Origin: Actinomycetes bacterium
Lineage (GTDB): Bacteria; Actinomycetota; Actinomycetes; Jiangellales; Jiangellaceae
Length of the DNA: 36,277 nt
Direction of reading: 5' to 3'
Assembly (NCBI GenBank): GCA_021793295.1
Contig: JAJYTA010000026.1
Location: 1 to 36,277, forward strand
In this document: piece after piece, positions 9,344 through 18,187 of the stretch
How the letters are laid out: every line of letters starts with the position of its first letter
Numbering within the stretch: the stretch's first letter is position 1
Notes under the pieces: model-generated
What the model was told of the DNA's origin: nothing
Databases searched by the model: none
The model's input: only the letters and a program-made list of their open reading frames with translations
Made by a program: the position numbers and the translations under genes

Positions 9344-12300
9344 CTAGTTGATCGCGACGGTGGTGTGGGTCGAACTGCCCTCGTAGGTGACCGTGCCCAG
9401 GTAGGGGAGGCTGTCGTCGAGGCCCTCGTAGGTGACGGTCACGGTTTCGGGTGTGCCACGGGTGCCCTGGATCGGATCCGGGGCGACGGTGGCGTTGCCG
9501 GCGGCCTCGGCGCCCACAGCGAAGTTGCGCAGGCTGAAATCGACCGGCGCACCGTCGGCGCTGGAGAACAGGTGCACCACGATGGCGTAGGTGCCCGCGG
9601 CCGGCTCGGTCAGATCCACTCGCTCGCTCGAGGCTCCGGTGGCGCCGTTCACCGCGAGTTGTTCGCCGTCCGGCCCGTACACGTACATGTCGTAGTCGGC
9701 GCCGTCGGAGCCTGAGACGAGATCGAACCGGGCGAGATCGGTGCCCTCGGGGACCTCGAACTCGACCGTCTGCGAGGACGTGTTCCCCTCGGGATCGGAC
9801 GGCTCGCCCGGGGTGAGCGTGCCATCGGTGACCACGCCGGGCACGAGCCCGGTCAACGCGACGTCGATGTCGCCGTCGGAGCCGGGCACCACGTCGTAGG
9901 TCAGTTCACCTGCGCTGCCGGTTCCGGTGACCTCGTCGGGCACCGCCACGGCCACGGGCTGCGCGACGATCGGACTGCGGACGGTCGTCCCACCACCGCT
10001 CCAGGTCAGCGTGCCCTGCGCGTACTCGTCGAGGGGTGCCGTGGTGCGGGTGAGCGTGACCTCGAATCGCTTCGTCTGCCCGGGCCGGCCGAGGTAGAGC
10101 ACGGACGGCGTGACCTCGGCATCGAAGCCGGGAACGTCGATGTCGGCCCGGTAGAGCCCCGGCGTCACCGCGGTGACCTCGCGAGTGATGACCTGTCGGC
10201 CCGCCAAGGCGCCCACGGCGATGGAGGCCTGGTTCAGGTCGGACGGGTCGATCGGCTCCACGCCGGGGATACCGGTTTCCTCACCGATGCCTTCGATGAA
10301 CGACAGCCAGTCGTCCGGTCCGGACTCGTAGACCAGGCCCGGGTCGAGGAACCTGGTCGGGTCGACGTGCCCGGCGCCGGAGTTGAAGCGGTCGGTGTCG
10401 GCGGACACGTCGACGCCGTCTGTGCTCTTGAGGTCGTATGCGGTGGTCATGAGCGCAGACTTGACCGCCATCGCCGACCAGCCCGGTTCGGCGCCGCGGA
10501 TCAGGGCAGCCAGGCCGGCCACGTGCGGCGAGGCCATCGACGTGCCGGAGAGGAAGCCGAAGTCGTTGTCGCCGCTCGGGCCCGGTGCCACACCGGCGAG
10601 TACGTCCACCCCCGGGGCGGCGACGTCGGGCTTGAGCACGTCGCCGCCGTTGGCCAACGCGGGCCCACGTGAGGAGAACCCGGCGATGACCGGCGTCGGC
10701 GTCGGCGGCAGGTCGGTCTGGTCGCCAGGCAGCAGCGCGGCGGTCGCCGCGCCGTCACCGGTGACGTAGTCGCGGATCACGTCGCCGTCGTCGGCTCCGA
10801 CGTGCGTGGTCGCGATGACGTGCAGGTCGGCATTGAGTCCTTCGGCCGGGTCGGTGTTGGCCAGGATCGATCCCGCGCCGCCGGCCCGGGCCACTTCGGC
10901 TGACTTGTCCACCCGCGCATGCACGCCCCGGTCACACAGGACGATCGCGCCGGCCGCCGCGGCGTCGTCGAGCGTGTCCGGGCCGCACAGTGCGGCCTCG
11001 GCCGGGTCGACGCCGTCGGCCGCGATGTCGCCGGCGTAGACCAGCGGGGTCTGCTCGGGCACGCCGGCGTCGTCGATCATCGAGCCGCGGAACCGCTGCC
11101 CGTCACCGAGCTCGACGGTGCCCTCGTAGACGGCGTGGGTGCTCGCACCGACCGAGGTGAGCCACGGGCTGTTGTGGGCCACGGTCGACGAGCCGGGCCC
11201 GCTGTTCCCCGCCGACGCGGCGACGAAGACGTTGGCCGAGGCCGCGGAGAGGAACGCCAGCTCCACCGGGTCCACCACCGTGTCGACAGCTCCGGAGATC
11301 GAGTAGTTGATGACGTCGACGCCGTCGAGCACCGCCTGATCGATGGCGGCGACCGAATCGGACGGGTAGCAACCGCCGGTGCTGGCGTCGTCGTCGTTCC
11401 AGCACACCTTGTACGCGGCGATCTTCGCGCCCGGCGCCATGCCGGAGCCGGTGCCGAACTCGCGGTCGTCGACCGACATCGCCACGTCGTGGTTGCCAGC
11501 AGCCGTGCTGGCCGTGTGGGTACCGTGCCCGTCGCCGTCACGGGTGGAGATCCGCTCGAACTCGTCCCGGTGCTCCGGTGGCACGTTGCTCACGAAGCCG
11601 TCCGGGAAGTAGCGCGCCGAGATCAGTTTGTCGTTACACAGATCGGCGGTCCACTCCTCGCCCGGCTCGCACTCGCCGGTGAACGTGTCGCCGTTCGCCT
11701 TGAGCATCGCGGTGCCGGTCTCGGACGTGCTGTACGGCTCGCCGACTTCGCCGGTGGGCTCGCTGGGCAGCTGCTCGCCGGCGAACGACGGGTTCTCGGG
11801 CCAGATCCCGGTGTCGATGACGCCCACGACCACGCCGTGTCCGGCCTCGGGGGCGCCACCGAGCTCCTGCCATACCCCGTCCGCACCGGACAGCCCGAGG
11901 AACTCCGGCGAGCTCACTGTGTCGACGTGGCGCGGCGTGTCCTTCACCACGGCCCGCACCCCTGGCGTGCGCTGCAGCGTCTGAGCCTGCTCGGCCGACA
12001 GCCGGGCGGAGAAGCCGTTGAGAGCCACCGTGTAGTGGTGGACCGGGTCGGCGCCGACGGCGTCGGCTACCTCCTCCTGCTGCTCGCGCAGGTGAGAGCG
12101 GTACGTGCGTACGGCTGCGGAGTCCGCGCGCAGGGTCTCGCCCGCAGCGGGTGCCGTGCGGCGCAACCCGCTCGTCGTGCCGTCGTAGGTCGCGGCCGGC
12201 TGCTCGCCGAGGATGACGATGTAGCCGCCGGCTGACAGCTCGTGTTCGACGGCGAGGCCGGCGCCGTCGATGACGGGCTCGGCGGCCGGCGCCGCACTAC

Positions 12301-12394
12301 CCGTGGCCAGGGCCGTGGCGAGGGCGAGCCCCACCGCGGCTGTGGCCGCGGTGAGCCGGGTGCGGTGGCGCGATCTGATCATCGGCAGCGACAC
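9344..12394 (-). CDS. Secreted subtilisin-like serine protease (S8) with PA and pre-peptidase C-terminal domains
   Basis: A 1016-residue exported protease. The GTG start is chosen because GGAGGAG lies 5 nt before it; an ATG four codons later is possible. A signal peptide (MIRSRHRTRLTAATAA then an alanine-rich core to about residue 38) is followed by an I9-type propeptide (near 55-155). The catalytic triad is D194 (VIDTGIWP), H290 (GDGHGTHTA) and S619 (GTSMASPHVAG), with oxyanion N397 (SAGNSGPG). The 220 residues between N397 and S619 contain a protease-associated domain, as in plant-type subtilases. After the catalytic part come a fibronectin-III-like region (about 720-820) and a pre-peptidase C-terminal-type beta-sandwich (about 870-970, with YDMYVYGPDG). 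The enzyme probably digests extracellular protein. Confidence 0.93.
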   Translation of the reverse strand: MSLPMIRSRHRTRLTAATAAVGLALATALATGSAAPAAEPVIDGAGLAVEHELSAGGYIVILGEQPAATYDGTTSGLRRTAPAAGETLRADSAAVRTYRSHLREQQEEVADAVGADPVHHYTVALNGFSARLSAEQAQTLQRTPGVRAVVKDTPRHVDTVSSPEFLGLSGADGVWQELGGAPEAGHGVVVGVIDTGIWPENPSFAGEQLPSEPTGEVGEPYSTSETGTAMLKANGDTFTGECEPGEEWTADLCNDKLISARYFPDGFVSNVPPEHRDEFERISTRDGDGHGTHTASTAAGNHDVAMSVDDREFGTGSGMAPGAKIAAYKVCWNDDDASTGGCYPSDSVAAIDQAVLDGVDVINYSISGAVDTVVDPVELAFLSAASANVFVAASAGNSGPGSSTVAHNSPWLTSVGASTHAVYEGTVELGDGQRFRGSMIDDAGVPEQTPLVYAGDIAADGVDPAEAALCGPDTLDDAAAAGAIVLCDRGVHARVDKSAEVARAGGAGSILANTDPAEGLNADLHVIATTHVGADDGDVIRDYVTGDGAATAALLPGDQTDLPPTPTPVIAGFSSRGPALANGGDVLKPDVAAPGVDVLAGVAPGPSGDNDFGFLSGTSMASPHVAGLAALIRGAEPGWSAMAVKSALMTTAYDLKSTDGVDVSADTDRFNSGAGHVDPTRFLDPGLVYESGPDDWLSFIEGIGEETGIPGVEPIDPSDLNQASIAVGALAGRQVITREVTAVTPGLYRADIDVPGFDAEVTPSVLYLGRPGQTKRFEVTLTRTTAPLDEYAQGTLTWSGGGTTVRSPIVAQPVAVAVPDEVTGTGSAGELTYDVVPGSDGDIDVALTGLVPGVVTDGTLTPGEPSDPEGNTSSQTVEFEVPEGTDLARFDLVSGSDGADYDMYVYGPDGEQLAVNGATGASSERVDLTEPAAGTYAIVVHLFSSADGAPVDFSLRNFAVGAEAAGNATVAPDPIQGTRGTPETVTVTYEGLDDSLPYLGTVTYEGSSTHTTVAIN

Positions 12395-12528
12395 GTGCGC
12401 TCCTCCAGGAGGGGTGAGAGCCGGACGATTTCCGGCGCACCGGGGCGGATGCTGTGGAAGATGCTGATCTGTCGCGAACCTGTCGTCAAGTCGCACCGCT
12501 GGTTTCCAGCCGTTCGGTCGACTGGCCC

Positions 12529-12577
12529 ATGACATCTGTCATGTCCTCCGCCTGAATCAGTCATATGAGGTGATGAC
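12529..12577. promoter_or_regulatory. Candidate operator: four ATGAC half-sites between the subtilase and ABC exporter genes
   Basis: CATGACATCTGTCATG (12528-12543) is a perfect 16-bp palindrome apart from its 2-bp centre. A second inverted pair, GTCAT (12560-12564) and ATGAC (12573-12577), follows. The centres lie about 33 bp apart, near three helical turns. The gap between the divergent genes is 266 bp. A dimeric regulator, perhaps the LuxR-type protein encoded at 15764, could bind both sites; the assignment is inference. Confidence 0.45.
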
Positions 12578-12660
12578 GCTGTTCACGGCCATGAAGCGCG
12601 ACAGCGATCGAGGATGGTCTCCAGGAAATCGACATGTGACCGACGACTGGAGAACGTGCG

Positions 12661-13599
12661 ATGCCAGATGTCATCGAAGTGACCGACCTCCGCCGCAGTT
12701 ACACCGGCGGATTCGAGGCGGTCAGCGGCGTCACCTTCACCGTGCGCCGCGGCGAGTTGTTCGCGCTGCTCGGCACCAACGGCGCCGGCAAGACCTCCAC
12801 ACTCGAGGTGATCGAGGGGCTCACCGTGCCGTCCGGCGGGACCGTACGCGTGCTCGGTCATGATCCGTACGTGGACCGGGCGGCGGTTCGCCCGCGGACC
12901 GGAGTCATGCTTCAAGCCGGTGGATTCCCGAGTGATCTGACGGTCGGTGAGACGGCGGCCATGTGGGCCGGGACGTTGTCGGCACCGCGGCCGGTGGACG
13001 AAGCGCTGGACATGGTGGGTCTGGCCGGGCGTGGCGACGTGACGGTCAAGCAGCTGTCCGGGGGAGAGCGGCGTCGTCTCGATCTTGCGCTGGCGTTGCT
13101 GGGCCGCCCGGAGGTGTTGTTCCTCGACGAGCCCACGACCGGCCTGGACCCGGAGAGTCGCCGCGACACGTGGCGCTTGGTGCGTGACCTCCTCCGGGAC
13201 GGCACCACCGTCTTGCTCACCACCCACTATCTGGACGAAGCCGAGGAGCTCGCCGATCGCCTGGCGATCATGCATCGTGGGCGGATCGTGCGGACCGGCA
13301 CGGTCGCCGACATCGTCGCGACCCAGCCGTCGACCATCACGTTCGACCGTCCCGACCCGACGTCCAGCCCGCCGCTGCCCGAGCTGCCCGGAGCGCTCGT
13401 CGTCGACGACAGCCAGGACGTCGTCATCCACACCGACATGCTCCAGCGCAGCCTCACCGAGCTCCTGGAGTGGGCCCGCGACCACGGAGTCGAACTGCAC
13501 GGGTTGTCGGCCCGGTCGGCCTCGCTGGAGCAGGCGTTCCTGGCCGTGGCCGCCGAACACGAACCCCGCACGCCGCAGACCGAGGAGGTACCGGCATGA
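12661..13599 (+). CDS. ABC transporter ATP-binding protein (ABC-2 exporter type)
   Basis: The 312-residue nucleotide-binding subunit of an exporter. It has Walker A GTNGAGKT (38-45), the Q-loop in MLQAGGFP, the signature LSGGERRRLDLA, Walker B VLFLDEPTTGLDPE and the H-loop TTHYLDEA. After about residue 215 comes the extra C-terminal domain usual in drug-type and antibiotic-resistance ABC-2 ATPases. The ATG has GGAGA 7 nt upstream. Its stop overlaps the permease start (ATGA). With the kinase and regulator downstream it forms a four-gene unit of the DesK/DesR-linked exporter type; the cargo is unknown. Confidence 0.93.
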   Translation: MPDVIEVTDLRRSYTGGFEAVSGVTFTVRRGELFALLGTNGAGKTSTLEVIEGLTVPSGGTVRVLGHDPYVDRAAVRPRTGVMLQAGGFPSDLTVGETAAMWAGTLSAPRPVDEALDMVGLAGRGDVTVKQLSGGERRRLDLALALLGRPEVLFLDEPTTGLDPESRRDTWRLVRDLLRDGTTVLLTTHYLDEAEELADRLAIMHRGRIVRTGTVADIVATQPSTITFDRPDPTSSPPLPELPGALVVDDSQDVVIHTDMLQRSLTELLEWARDHGVELHGLSARSASLEQAFLAVAAEHEPRTPQTEEVPA

Positions 13600-14438
13600 C
13601 CACGCTCACCGCGACCCGGCGGCGCCCGAAGCGCCCCCAGCGCCCACGCCGAGCCAAGGGAGGCGCTCGCCGAGTCGCCGCCCTCGCGCGAGCCGAGCTG
13701 CGCCTCCTGGTGCGCAACCGAACCGCCATGTTCACCGCGCTGGCGCTGCCCATCGCGATGGTGGGACTGCTGCGGATGTCGGGTACCGGCGACGACGCTG
13801 CCGCAGGTGTGGGCGCCACGATGACCGCGATGATGATCGGGTTCGTCCTGCTGTTCGTCGTCTACTACAACCTGGTGTCGGCCTACGTCGGACGCCGCGA
13901 GGAACTGGTGCTCAAGCGCCTGCGGGTCGGCGAGGCCAGCGACGCGGAGATCCTCACCGGCACGGCGCTGCCCTCACTGATCCTGGCGCTGGTCCAAACC
14001 GTGCTCATGACGCTCGGCGTAGCGATGACCATCGGCTTCGACTCCCCGGTGAACCTGCTGCTGGTCTTCGTCGCCCTGGTCGGCGGCTCGATCGTGTTCG
14101 TCCTGCTCGCGGCGGCGTCCACCGCGTTCACGAAGAACGTCGAGACAGCGCAGGTGAGCACGTTGCCGGTGCTGATGGTGTGCATGCCGCTGTCCGGGAT
14201 GATGTTCCCGCTGAGCCAGTGGCCCGACGCCGTGGCCGACGTCGCGCGTTTCCTGCCGCTCACCCCGGTGGTCGATCTGGTCAACCTCGGGCTGTCCGGC
14301 GTGTCGGTTGATGGCAGCGTGGTGGATTTCGCCGCCAGCTTCGAAGCGGCGATGATGCCGGTCGCCGTCCTCGTCGCGTGGATCGGTGTCGGGGTCTGGG
14401 CGCAGCGGCGCTGGTTCCGCTGGGAGCCGCGAGGCTGA
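13596..14438 (+). CDS. ABC-2 type transporter permease
   Basis: A 280-residue integral membrane subunit. The ATG overlaps the ATPase stop and follows GAGGAGGT (13581-13588). The first ~28 residues are strongly basic (RRRPKRPQRPRRAKGG) and cytosolic; then about six hydrophobic segments follow, the first at roughly residues 45-57 and the last near 255-275 (PVAVLVAWIGVGVWA). The REELVLKRLR motif after the second helix and the MCMPLSGMMFPLSQWP segment near residue 195 are typical of ABC-2 permeases in drug export. It should dimerise and pair with the adjacent ATPase. Confidence 0.9.
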   Translation: MTTLTATRRRPKRPQRPRRAKGGARRVAALARAELRLLVRNRTAMFTALALPIAMVGLLRMSGTGDDAAAGVGATMTAMMIGFVLLFVVYYNLVSAYVGRREELVLKRLRVGEASDAEILTGTALPSLILALVQTVLMTLGVAMTIGFDSPVNLLLVFVALVGGSIVFVLLAAASTAFTKNVETAQVSTLPVLMVCMPLSGMMFPLSQWPDAVADVARFLPLTPVVDLVNLGLSGVSVDGSVVDFAASFEAAMMPVAVLVAWIGVGVWAQRRWFRWEPRG

Positions 14439-14525
14439 TCGGCTGTGCATTCGTCGATGACCGGTGCCGAGTCGAGGGCGGCCGGTGCCGCTGGGGCGCA
14501 CCGTGCTCATGAGAGGGTCATTCCC

Positions 14526-15767
14526 GTGTCGATGGTGAACCGCTGGTGGAGCGAACGCAGCGCGGCGCAGCGGTTCGACCTCTACACCCGCGGTTCACTG
14601 TACGGGCTGGCCGCCGGTGAGGTGGTCCTGGCGGCGATGCTCGTCCTCAGCCTGTCCGAGCAGGACGTCCGCCCGGCCGGCGTCGCGGTCTTCCTCGCCC
14701 TGGCCGTGGTGCACACGGTGGTGACCATCTGGATCTTGCGCGCCGGGATGAAGTGGTACCTCGGGCAGGGGCCGTGGCCGCGGTGGGCCGTGGTCGTGCT
14801 CGCCGTGGTGACCGCGCTGGGCGCGGTGACCGCGGTGTGGGCGTTCCACGGCTCGACCGTCGACGTACCCCCGGAGGGGTCAGGGGCCAGCGCCGCCGGT
14901 GTGCTGCTGTTCGCCGGGTTCTTCGTCCTGGCCTTGACGCCGCGGCTGACCTCGTCGTGGTTGTTGTTCGCCACGGTCGTCGTGACCGGATGCGTCGCCG
15001 GGGCGATACACCTGCTCGGCTGGCCGGGCGCGCGGACGGTCGCCTTCGGCATCTCCACCGGCTTGGCGCTGCTCGGCGGCGTGTTCGCCTTCCGGGCATC
15101 GGTGTGGATGCTCGGCGTCATGTGGGAGCTCGAAGGGTCGCGCCGGACCCAGGCGCAGCTGGCCGTGGCCGAGGAGCGGCTGCGCTTCGCGCGCGACCTG
15201 CACGACGTGCTGGGCCGCAATCTGTCGGTGATGGCGTTGAAAAGCGAGCTCGCGGCCCAGCTGAGCCGCCGGGGCCGGGCCGAGGCGGAGGCGGAGATGA
15301 TGGCTGTTCGCGACATCGCGCAGGAATCGTTGCGTGAGGTCCGCGAGGTCGTGCACGGCTACCGGGCGGCCGATCTGACCAGCGAGCTGGCCGGTGCCCG
15401 ATCGGTGTTGCGTTCGGCTGGTGTCGACACGCGCGTGGTGGGTGACGGCGCGCAGTTGCCCGGCGACGTGCAATCCGTGCTCGGCTGGGTGGTCCGGGAA
15501 GCGACGACGAACGTGCTGCGGCACAGCCAGGCGCGCAGCTGCGTGATCACCGTGGCTCGAGACGGCGGACAGGTGCGGCTGACCATGCGTAACGACGGTG
15601 TCGGTGCCGCGCCGCTGGAGCAGGGCGATGCCGGCTCCGGCCTGTCCGGGCTCGAGGAACGGCTCCGGGCGATGGGCGGCACCTTGGCGGTGGAGCGCCC
15701 GCAGCCAGGGTCGTTCCAGCTGGTGGCGAGCGTGCCGGTGCAGACGGTCAGGGAAGGTGCGAGATGA
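14526..15767 (+). CDS. Sensor histidine kinase, DesK/NarL-partner type (HisKA_3)
   Basis: A 413-residue membrane kinase. The GTG at 14526 has GAGAGGG 8 nt upstream; a GTG at 14445, only 6 nt past the permease, would add 27 residues and cannot be excluded. Five or six hydrophobic segments occupy about residues 25-200, with no obvious large external sensor domain. The HisKA_3 phosphoacceptor is H226 in ARDLHDVLGRNLSVMALKSE. The HATPase domain has the N-box VREATTNVLRHSQA and G boxes NDGVG and GLSGLEERLRAMGG. It probably responds to the membrane or a compound in it, and signals to the overlapping regulator. Confidence 0.92.
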   Translation: MSMVNRWWSERSAAQRFDLYTRGSLYGLAAGEVVLAAMLVLSLSEQDVRPAGVAVFLALAVVHTVVTIWILRAGMKWYLGQGPWPRWAVVVLAVVTALGAVTAVWAFHGSTVDVPPEGSGASAAGVLLFAGFFVLALTPRLTSSWLLFATVVVTGCVAGAIHLLGWPGARTVAFGISTGLALLGGVFAFRASVWMLGVMWELEGSRRTQAQLAVAEERLRFARDLHDVLGRNLSVMALKSELAAQLSRRGRAEAEAEMMAVRDIAQESLREVREVVHGYRAADLTSELAGARSVLRSAGVDTRVVGDGAQLPGDVQSVLGWVVREATTNVLRHSQARSCVITVARDGGQVRLTMRNDGVGAAPLEQGDAGSGLSGLEERLRAMGGTLAVERPQPGSFQLVASVPVQTVREGAR

Positions 15768-16378
15768 CCGAGACGATCAGGGTGATGCTCGCCGAGGACG
15801 AGCACCTCATCCGTTCGGCGCTGCGGGCACTGCTCTCGCTCGAAGACGCTGTCGACGTGGTCGCCGAGGCCGCGACGGGCGACGAGGCTTTGGCCATGGC
15901 TCGCGCGCACACTCCTGACGTGGCGGTGCTGGACCTGCAACTGCCCGACATGGACGGCATCGCCGTAGCCGCGGCGATCCACGCCGACGTTCCCGGCTGC
16001 CGGACCATGATCGTCACCAGTCACGGCCGGCCGGGATATCTCAAGCGCGCCCTCGAGGCCGGAGTCGGCGGGTTCCTGCCGAAGACGGTGTCCGCGCAGG
16101 TGTTGGGCGACGTGGTGCGCACGGTGCACGCGGGCGGGCGCTACGTCGACCCGGAACTGGCCGCTGAGGCCATCAGCGCCGGGGACAGCCCGCTCACCGC
16201 CCGCGAGGCGGACGTGCTCGAACTGGCCGCCGAGGGTGCGCCGGTCGACGAGATCGCCCAACGCGCCGCGCTCACTCCGGGGACCGTCCGCAACTACCTG
16301 TCGTCGGCGGCGGCCAAGCTCGGTGCGGCCAATCGGCACGAAGCCGTCCACGTCGCCCGGCGGCACGGCTGGATCTGA
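15764..16378 (+). CDS. Response regulator, NarL/LuxR family
   Basis: A 204-residue regulator whose ATG overlaps the kinase stop (ATGA). The receiver domain covers about residues 5-120: acidic pocket E11/D12, phosphoacceptor D57 in VAVLDLQLPDMDG, switch T/S near 85 (IVTSHG) and lysine in FLPKT. The LuxR-type helix-turn-helix is at about 140-204 (LTAREADVLELAAEG then GTVRNYLSSAAAKLGAANRHEA). The last gene of the exporter operon, it most likely controls that exporter, possibly through the ATGAC half-sites at 12529-12577. Confidence 0.93.
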   Translation: MTETIRVMLAEDEHLIRSALRALLSLEDAVDVVAEAATGDEALAMARAHTPDVAVLDLQLPDMDGIAVAAAIHADVPGCRTMIVTSHGRPGYLKRALEAGVGGFLPKTVSAQVLGDVVRTVHAGGRYVDPELAAEAISAGDSPLTAREADVLELAAEGAPVDEIAQRAALTPGTVRNYLSSAAAKLGAANRHEAVHVARRHGWI

Positions 16379-16463
16379 CTTCGCTGGTCGTGTCGGTCGC
16401 CGTGATGGCGCTGTGTGACCGGGCCGACAACGCCACTCGCGCAGAACGGGCCGGTGTGCTTGA

Positions 16464-16469
16464 TAGGGT
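16464..16469 (+). promoter_or_regulatory. Candidate -10 box of the pyr operon
   Basis: TAGGGT about 67 nt before pyrR would place the transcript start near 16475, giving a leader of roughly 55 nt that starts just ahead of the PyrR-binding hairpin. The -35 region is not convincing. Confidence 0.4.
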
Positions 16470-16490
16470 CGTGGCGACCGACGTCCTTTA

Positions 16491-16520
16491 AGTCCCGTCC
16501 CGTGAGGCGGGGAAGGAGGT
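16491..16520 (+). promoter_or_regulatory. PyrR-binding leader hairpin overlapping the Shine-Dalgarno
   Basis: A CCCG/CGGG stem (16494-16497 with 16508-16511) presents the loop TCCCGTGAGG (16498-16507), which matches the known PyrR-recognised consensus TCCNGNGAGG. GGAAGGAGGT (16511-16520), the ribosome site of pyrR, follows directly and begins within the stem. No terminator or antiterminator is visible. This agrees with the PyrR translational repression described in mycobacteria: PyrR with UMP would stabilise the hairpin and block initiation. Confidence 0.8.
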
Positions 16521-16530
16521 CCAACCTCGC

Positions 16531-17103
16531 ATGTCTCGCGATCTGCACAGCTCGCGGGCAGTGCTCGATGACGACGATGTCGCCCGAGCGCTGACCCGCA
16601 TCGCCCACGAAGTGGTGGAACGCAACAAGGGCGCCACCGATCTCGTGCTTCTCGGCATCCACAAACGAGGCGTGCCTCTCGCGCGGCGGCTGGCCGAGCG
16701 CATCGCCGCCGTCGAAGGCGTCGACGTCCCCGTGGGTGCTCTCGACGTCACCATGTACCGCGACGATCTGCGGATGCGTCCGGCGCGTGCGCTCGAACCC
16801 ACTGACATCCCACCTGGGGGAGTGGACGACAAGATCGTGGTGCTCGTCGATGACGTGCTGTTCTCCGGGCGCACCATTCGCGCCGCCCTGACCGCGCTCG
16901 ATGACATCGGACGCCCTCGCGCGGTCCGGCTGGTCGCGCTGGTCGATCGCGGCCATCGGCAGCTGCCGATCCGCGCCGACCACGTCGGCAAGAACATCCC
17001 GACCTCCATGGCCGAGTCCGTCAAGGTCCTGCTGTCCGAGGTGGACGGCCACGACGCCGTGCTGATCGGCCGGCGAGGCGAGGCGTCGGAGGTGGTCTCG
17101 TGA
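16531..17103 (+). CDS. pyrR: Bifunctional pyr operon regulator / uracil phosphoribosyltransferase
   Basis: Binds pyr leader RNA when UMP is high and also makes UMP from uracil and PRPP. The 190-residue protein has the usual length. The PRPP loop is [18 protein letters not shown]; the N-terminal part has [16 protein letters not shown] and the flexible RDD loop, both PyrR features. A strong GGAAGGAGGT lies 10 nt before the ATG. The stop overlaps the pyrB GTG. As first gene after its own target site it would regulate itself and the six genes downstream. Confidence 0.96.
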   Translation: MSRDLHSSRAVLDDDDVARALTRIAHEVVERNKGATDLVLLGIHKRGVPLARRLAERIAAVEGVDVPVGALDVTMYRDDLRMRPARALEPTDIPPGGVDDKIVVLVDDVLFSGRTIRAALTALDDIGRPRAVRLVALVDRGHRQLPIRADHVGKNIPTSMAESVKVLLSEVDGHDAVLIGRRGEASEVVS

Positions 17104-18152
17104 TCCGCCACCTGCTCTCGGCCGCCGACCTGTCGCTCGAGGACGCCACCCTGGTGCTCGACACCGCCGAGGAGATGTCCCGGCTCACCGAGGGCCGCTC
17201 GGTGAAGAAGCTGCCGGCGCTGCGCGGGCGGACCGTCGTCAACCTGTTCTTCGAGGATTCCACTCGCACCCGCACGTCGTTCGAGATCGCCGCGAAGCGG
17301 TTGTCCGCTGACGTCATCAACTTCTCCGCCAAGGGGTCGAGCCTGTCGAAGGGCGAGAGCCTGAAGGACACGGCGTTGACCCTGGAGGCCATGGGCGCCG
17401 ACGGCGTCGTGGTCCGACACGCCGCCAGCGGGGCGCCGTACCGGCTGGCCAGCTCCGGCTGGATCAGTGCGAACGTGCTCAATGCCGGCGACGGCACGCA
17501 CGAGCACCCCACCCAGGCCCTGCTCGATGCGTTCACGCTGCGTAAACGCCTCGGCGAGCTCGCCGGCCGGCACATCGTGATCGTCGGCGACGTGCTGCAC
17601 AGCCGGGTCGCGCGCAGCAACGTCCTGCTCCTCGCGACGCTGGGCGCCCGGGTCACGCTGGTGGCGCCGCCGACGCTGCTGCCCACGGGCGTCGATCAGT
17701 GGCCGTGCGCGGTCTCGTACACCCTGGACGACGTGCTGCCCAGCGCCGATGCCGTCATGATGCTGCGGGTGCAGCGCGAGCGGATGAACGACGCGTTCTT
17801 CCCGTCGGCCCGCGAATACAGCCGCCGGTACGGTCTCGACCTGCGGCGATTCTCGCTGCTGCCGGCTGAGGCCCTGGTCCTGCACCCGGGGCCGATGAAC
17901 CGGGGGATGGAGATCACCGCCGACGTCGCCGACGACGAGCGCTCGGTCATCGTCGAGCAGGTCTCCAACGGCGTTCATGTGCGGATGGCCGTGCTGTACC
18001 TCATGCTCGCCGGAGCGGCGAGCGACGGAGCGAGGGACGAGCGTAGGAGCGAGCGCGACCAGGTAAATGGAGCGGTGAGCGACGGAGCGAGGGGCGAGCG
18101 CGACCAGGCTGCCGGAGCAAGTGATGCAGCGACGAACGAGGGGGCCGAGTGA
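17100..18152 (+). CDS. pyrB: Aspartate carbamoyltransferase, with repeat-encoded C-terminal tail
   Basis: Joins carbamoyl phosphate to aspartate, the committed step of pyrimidine synthesis. The enzyme is complete: carbamoyl-phosphate motif STRTR at 54-58, HPTQALLD and HPGPMNRG. The GTG overlaps the pyrR stop. The core ends near residue 304 ([12 protein letters not shown]), about where other catalytic subunits end. The remaining ~46 residues are hydrophilic and come from a direct DNA repeat ([17 protein letters not shown] then [13 protein letters not shown]). They carry no domain I recognise and are probably a disordered tail. There is no regulatory subunit gene (pyrI), as expected for the group. 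Confidence 0.95.
   Translation: MIRHLLSAADLSLEDATLVLDTAEEMSRLTEGRSVKKLPALRGRTVVNLFFEDSTRTRTSFEIAAKRLSADVINFSAKGSSLSKGESLKDTALTLEAMGADGVVVRHAASGAPYRLASSGWISANVLNAGDGTHEHPTQALLDAFTLRKRLGELAGRHIVIVGDVLHSRVARSNVLLLATLGARVTLVAPPTLLPTGVDQWPCAVSYTLDDVLPSADAVMMLRVQRERMNDAFFPSAREYSRRYGLDLRRFSLLPAEALVLHPGPMNRGMEITADVADDERSVIVEQVSNGVHVRMAVLYLMLAGAASDGARDERRSERDQVNGAVSDGARGERDQAAGASDAATNEGAE
18012..18108 (+). repeat. Imperfect direct repeat inside the 3' end of pyrB
   Basis: Two units, 18012-18063 and 18069-18108, both begin GGAGCGGYGAGCGACGGAGC and end GAGCGCGACCAGG; the first has 12 extra bases near its end. Unit plus spacer is 57 nt, so the frame is kept and the tail of PyrB is repetitive. GAGCGACGGAGCGAG-like low-complexity DNA is known from GC-rich actinobacterial genomes; the origin here is not known. 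Confidence 0.75.
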
Positions 18153-18187
18153 AGCCCGACGGCCTGCGGAACCAACAGGGGACTGGC

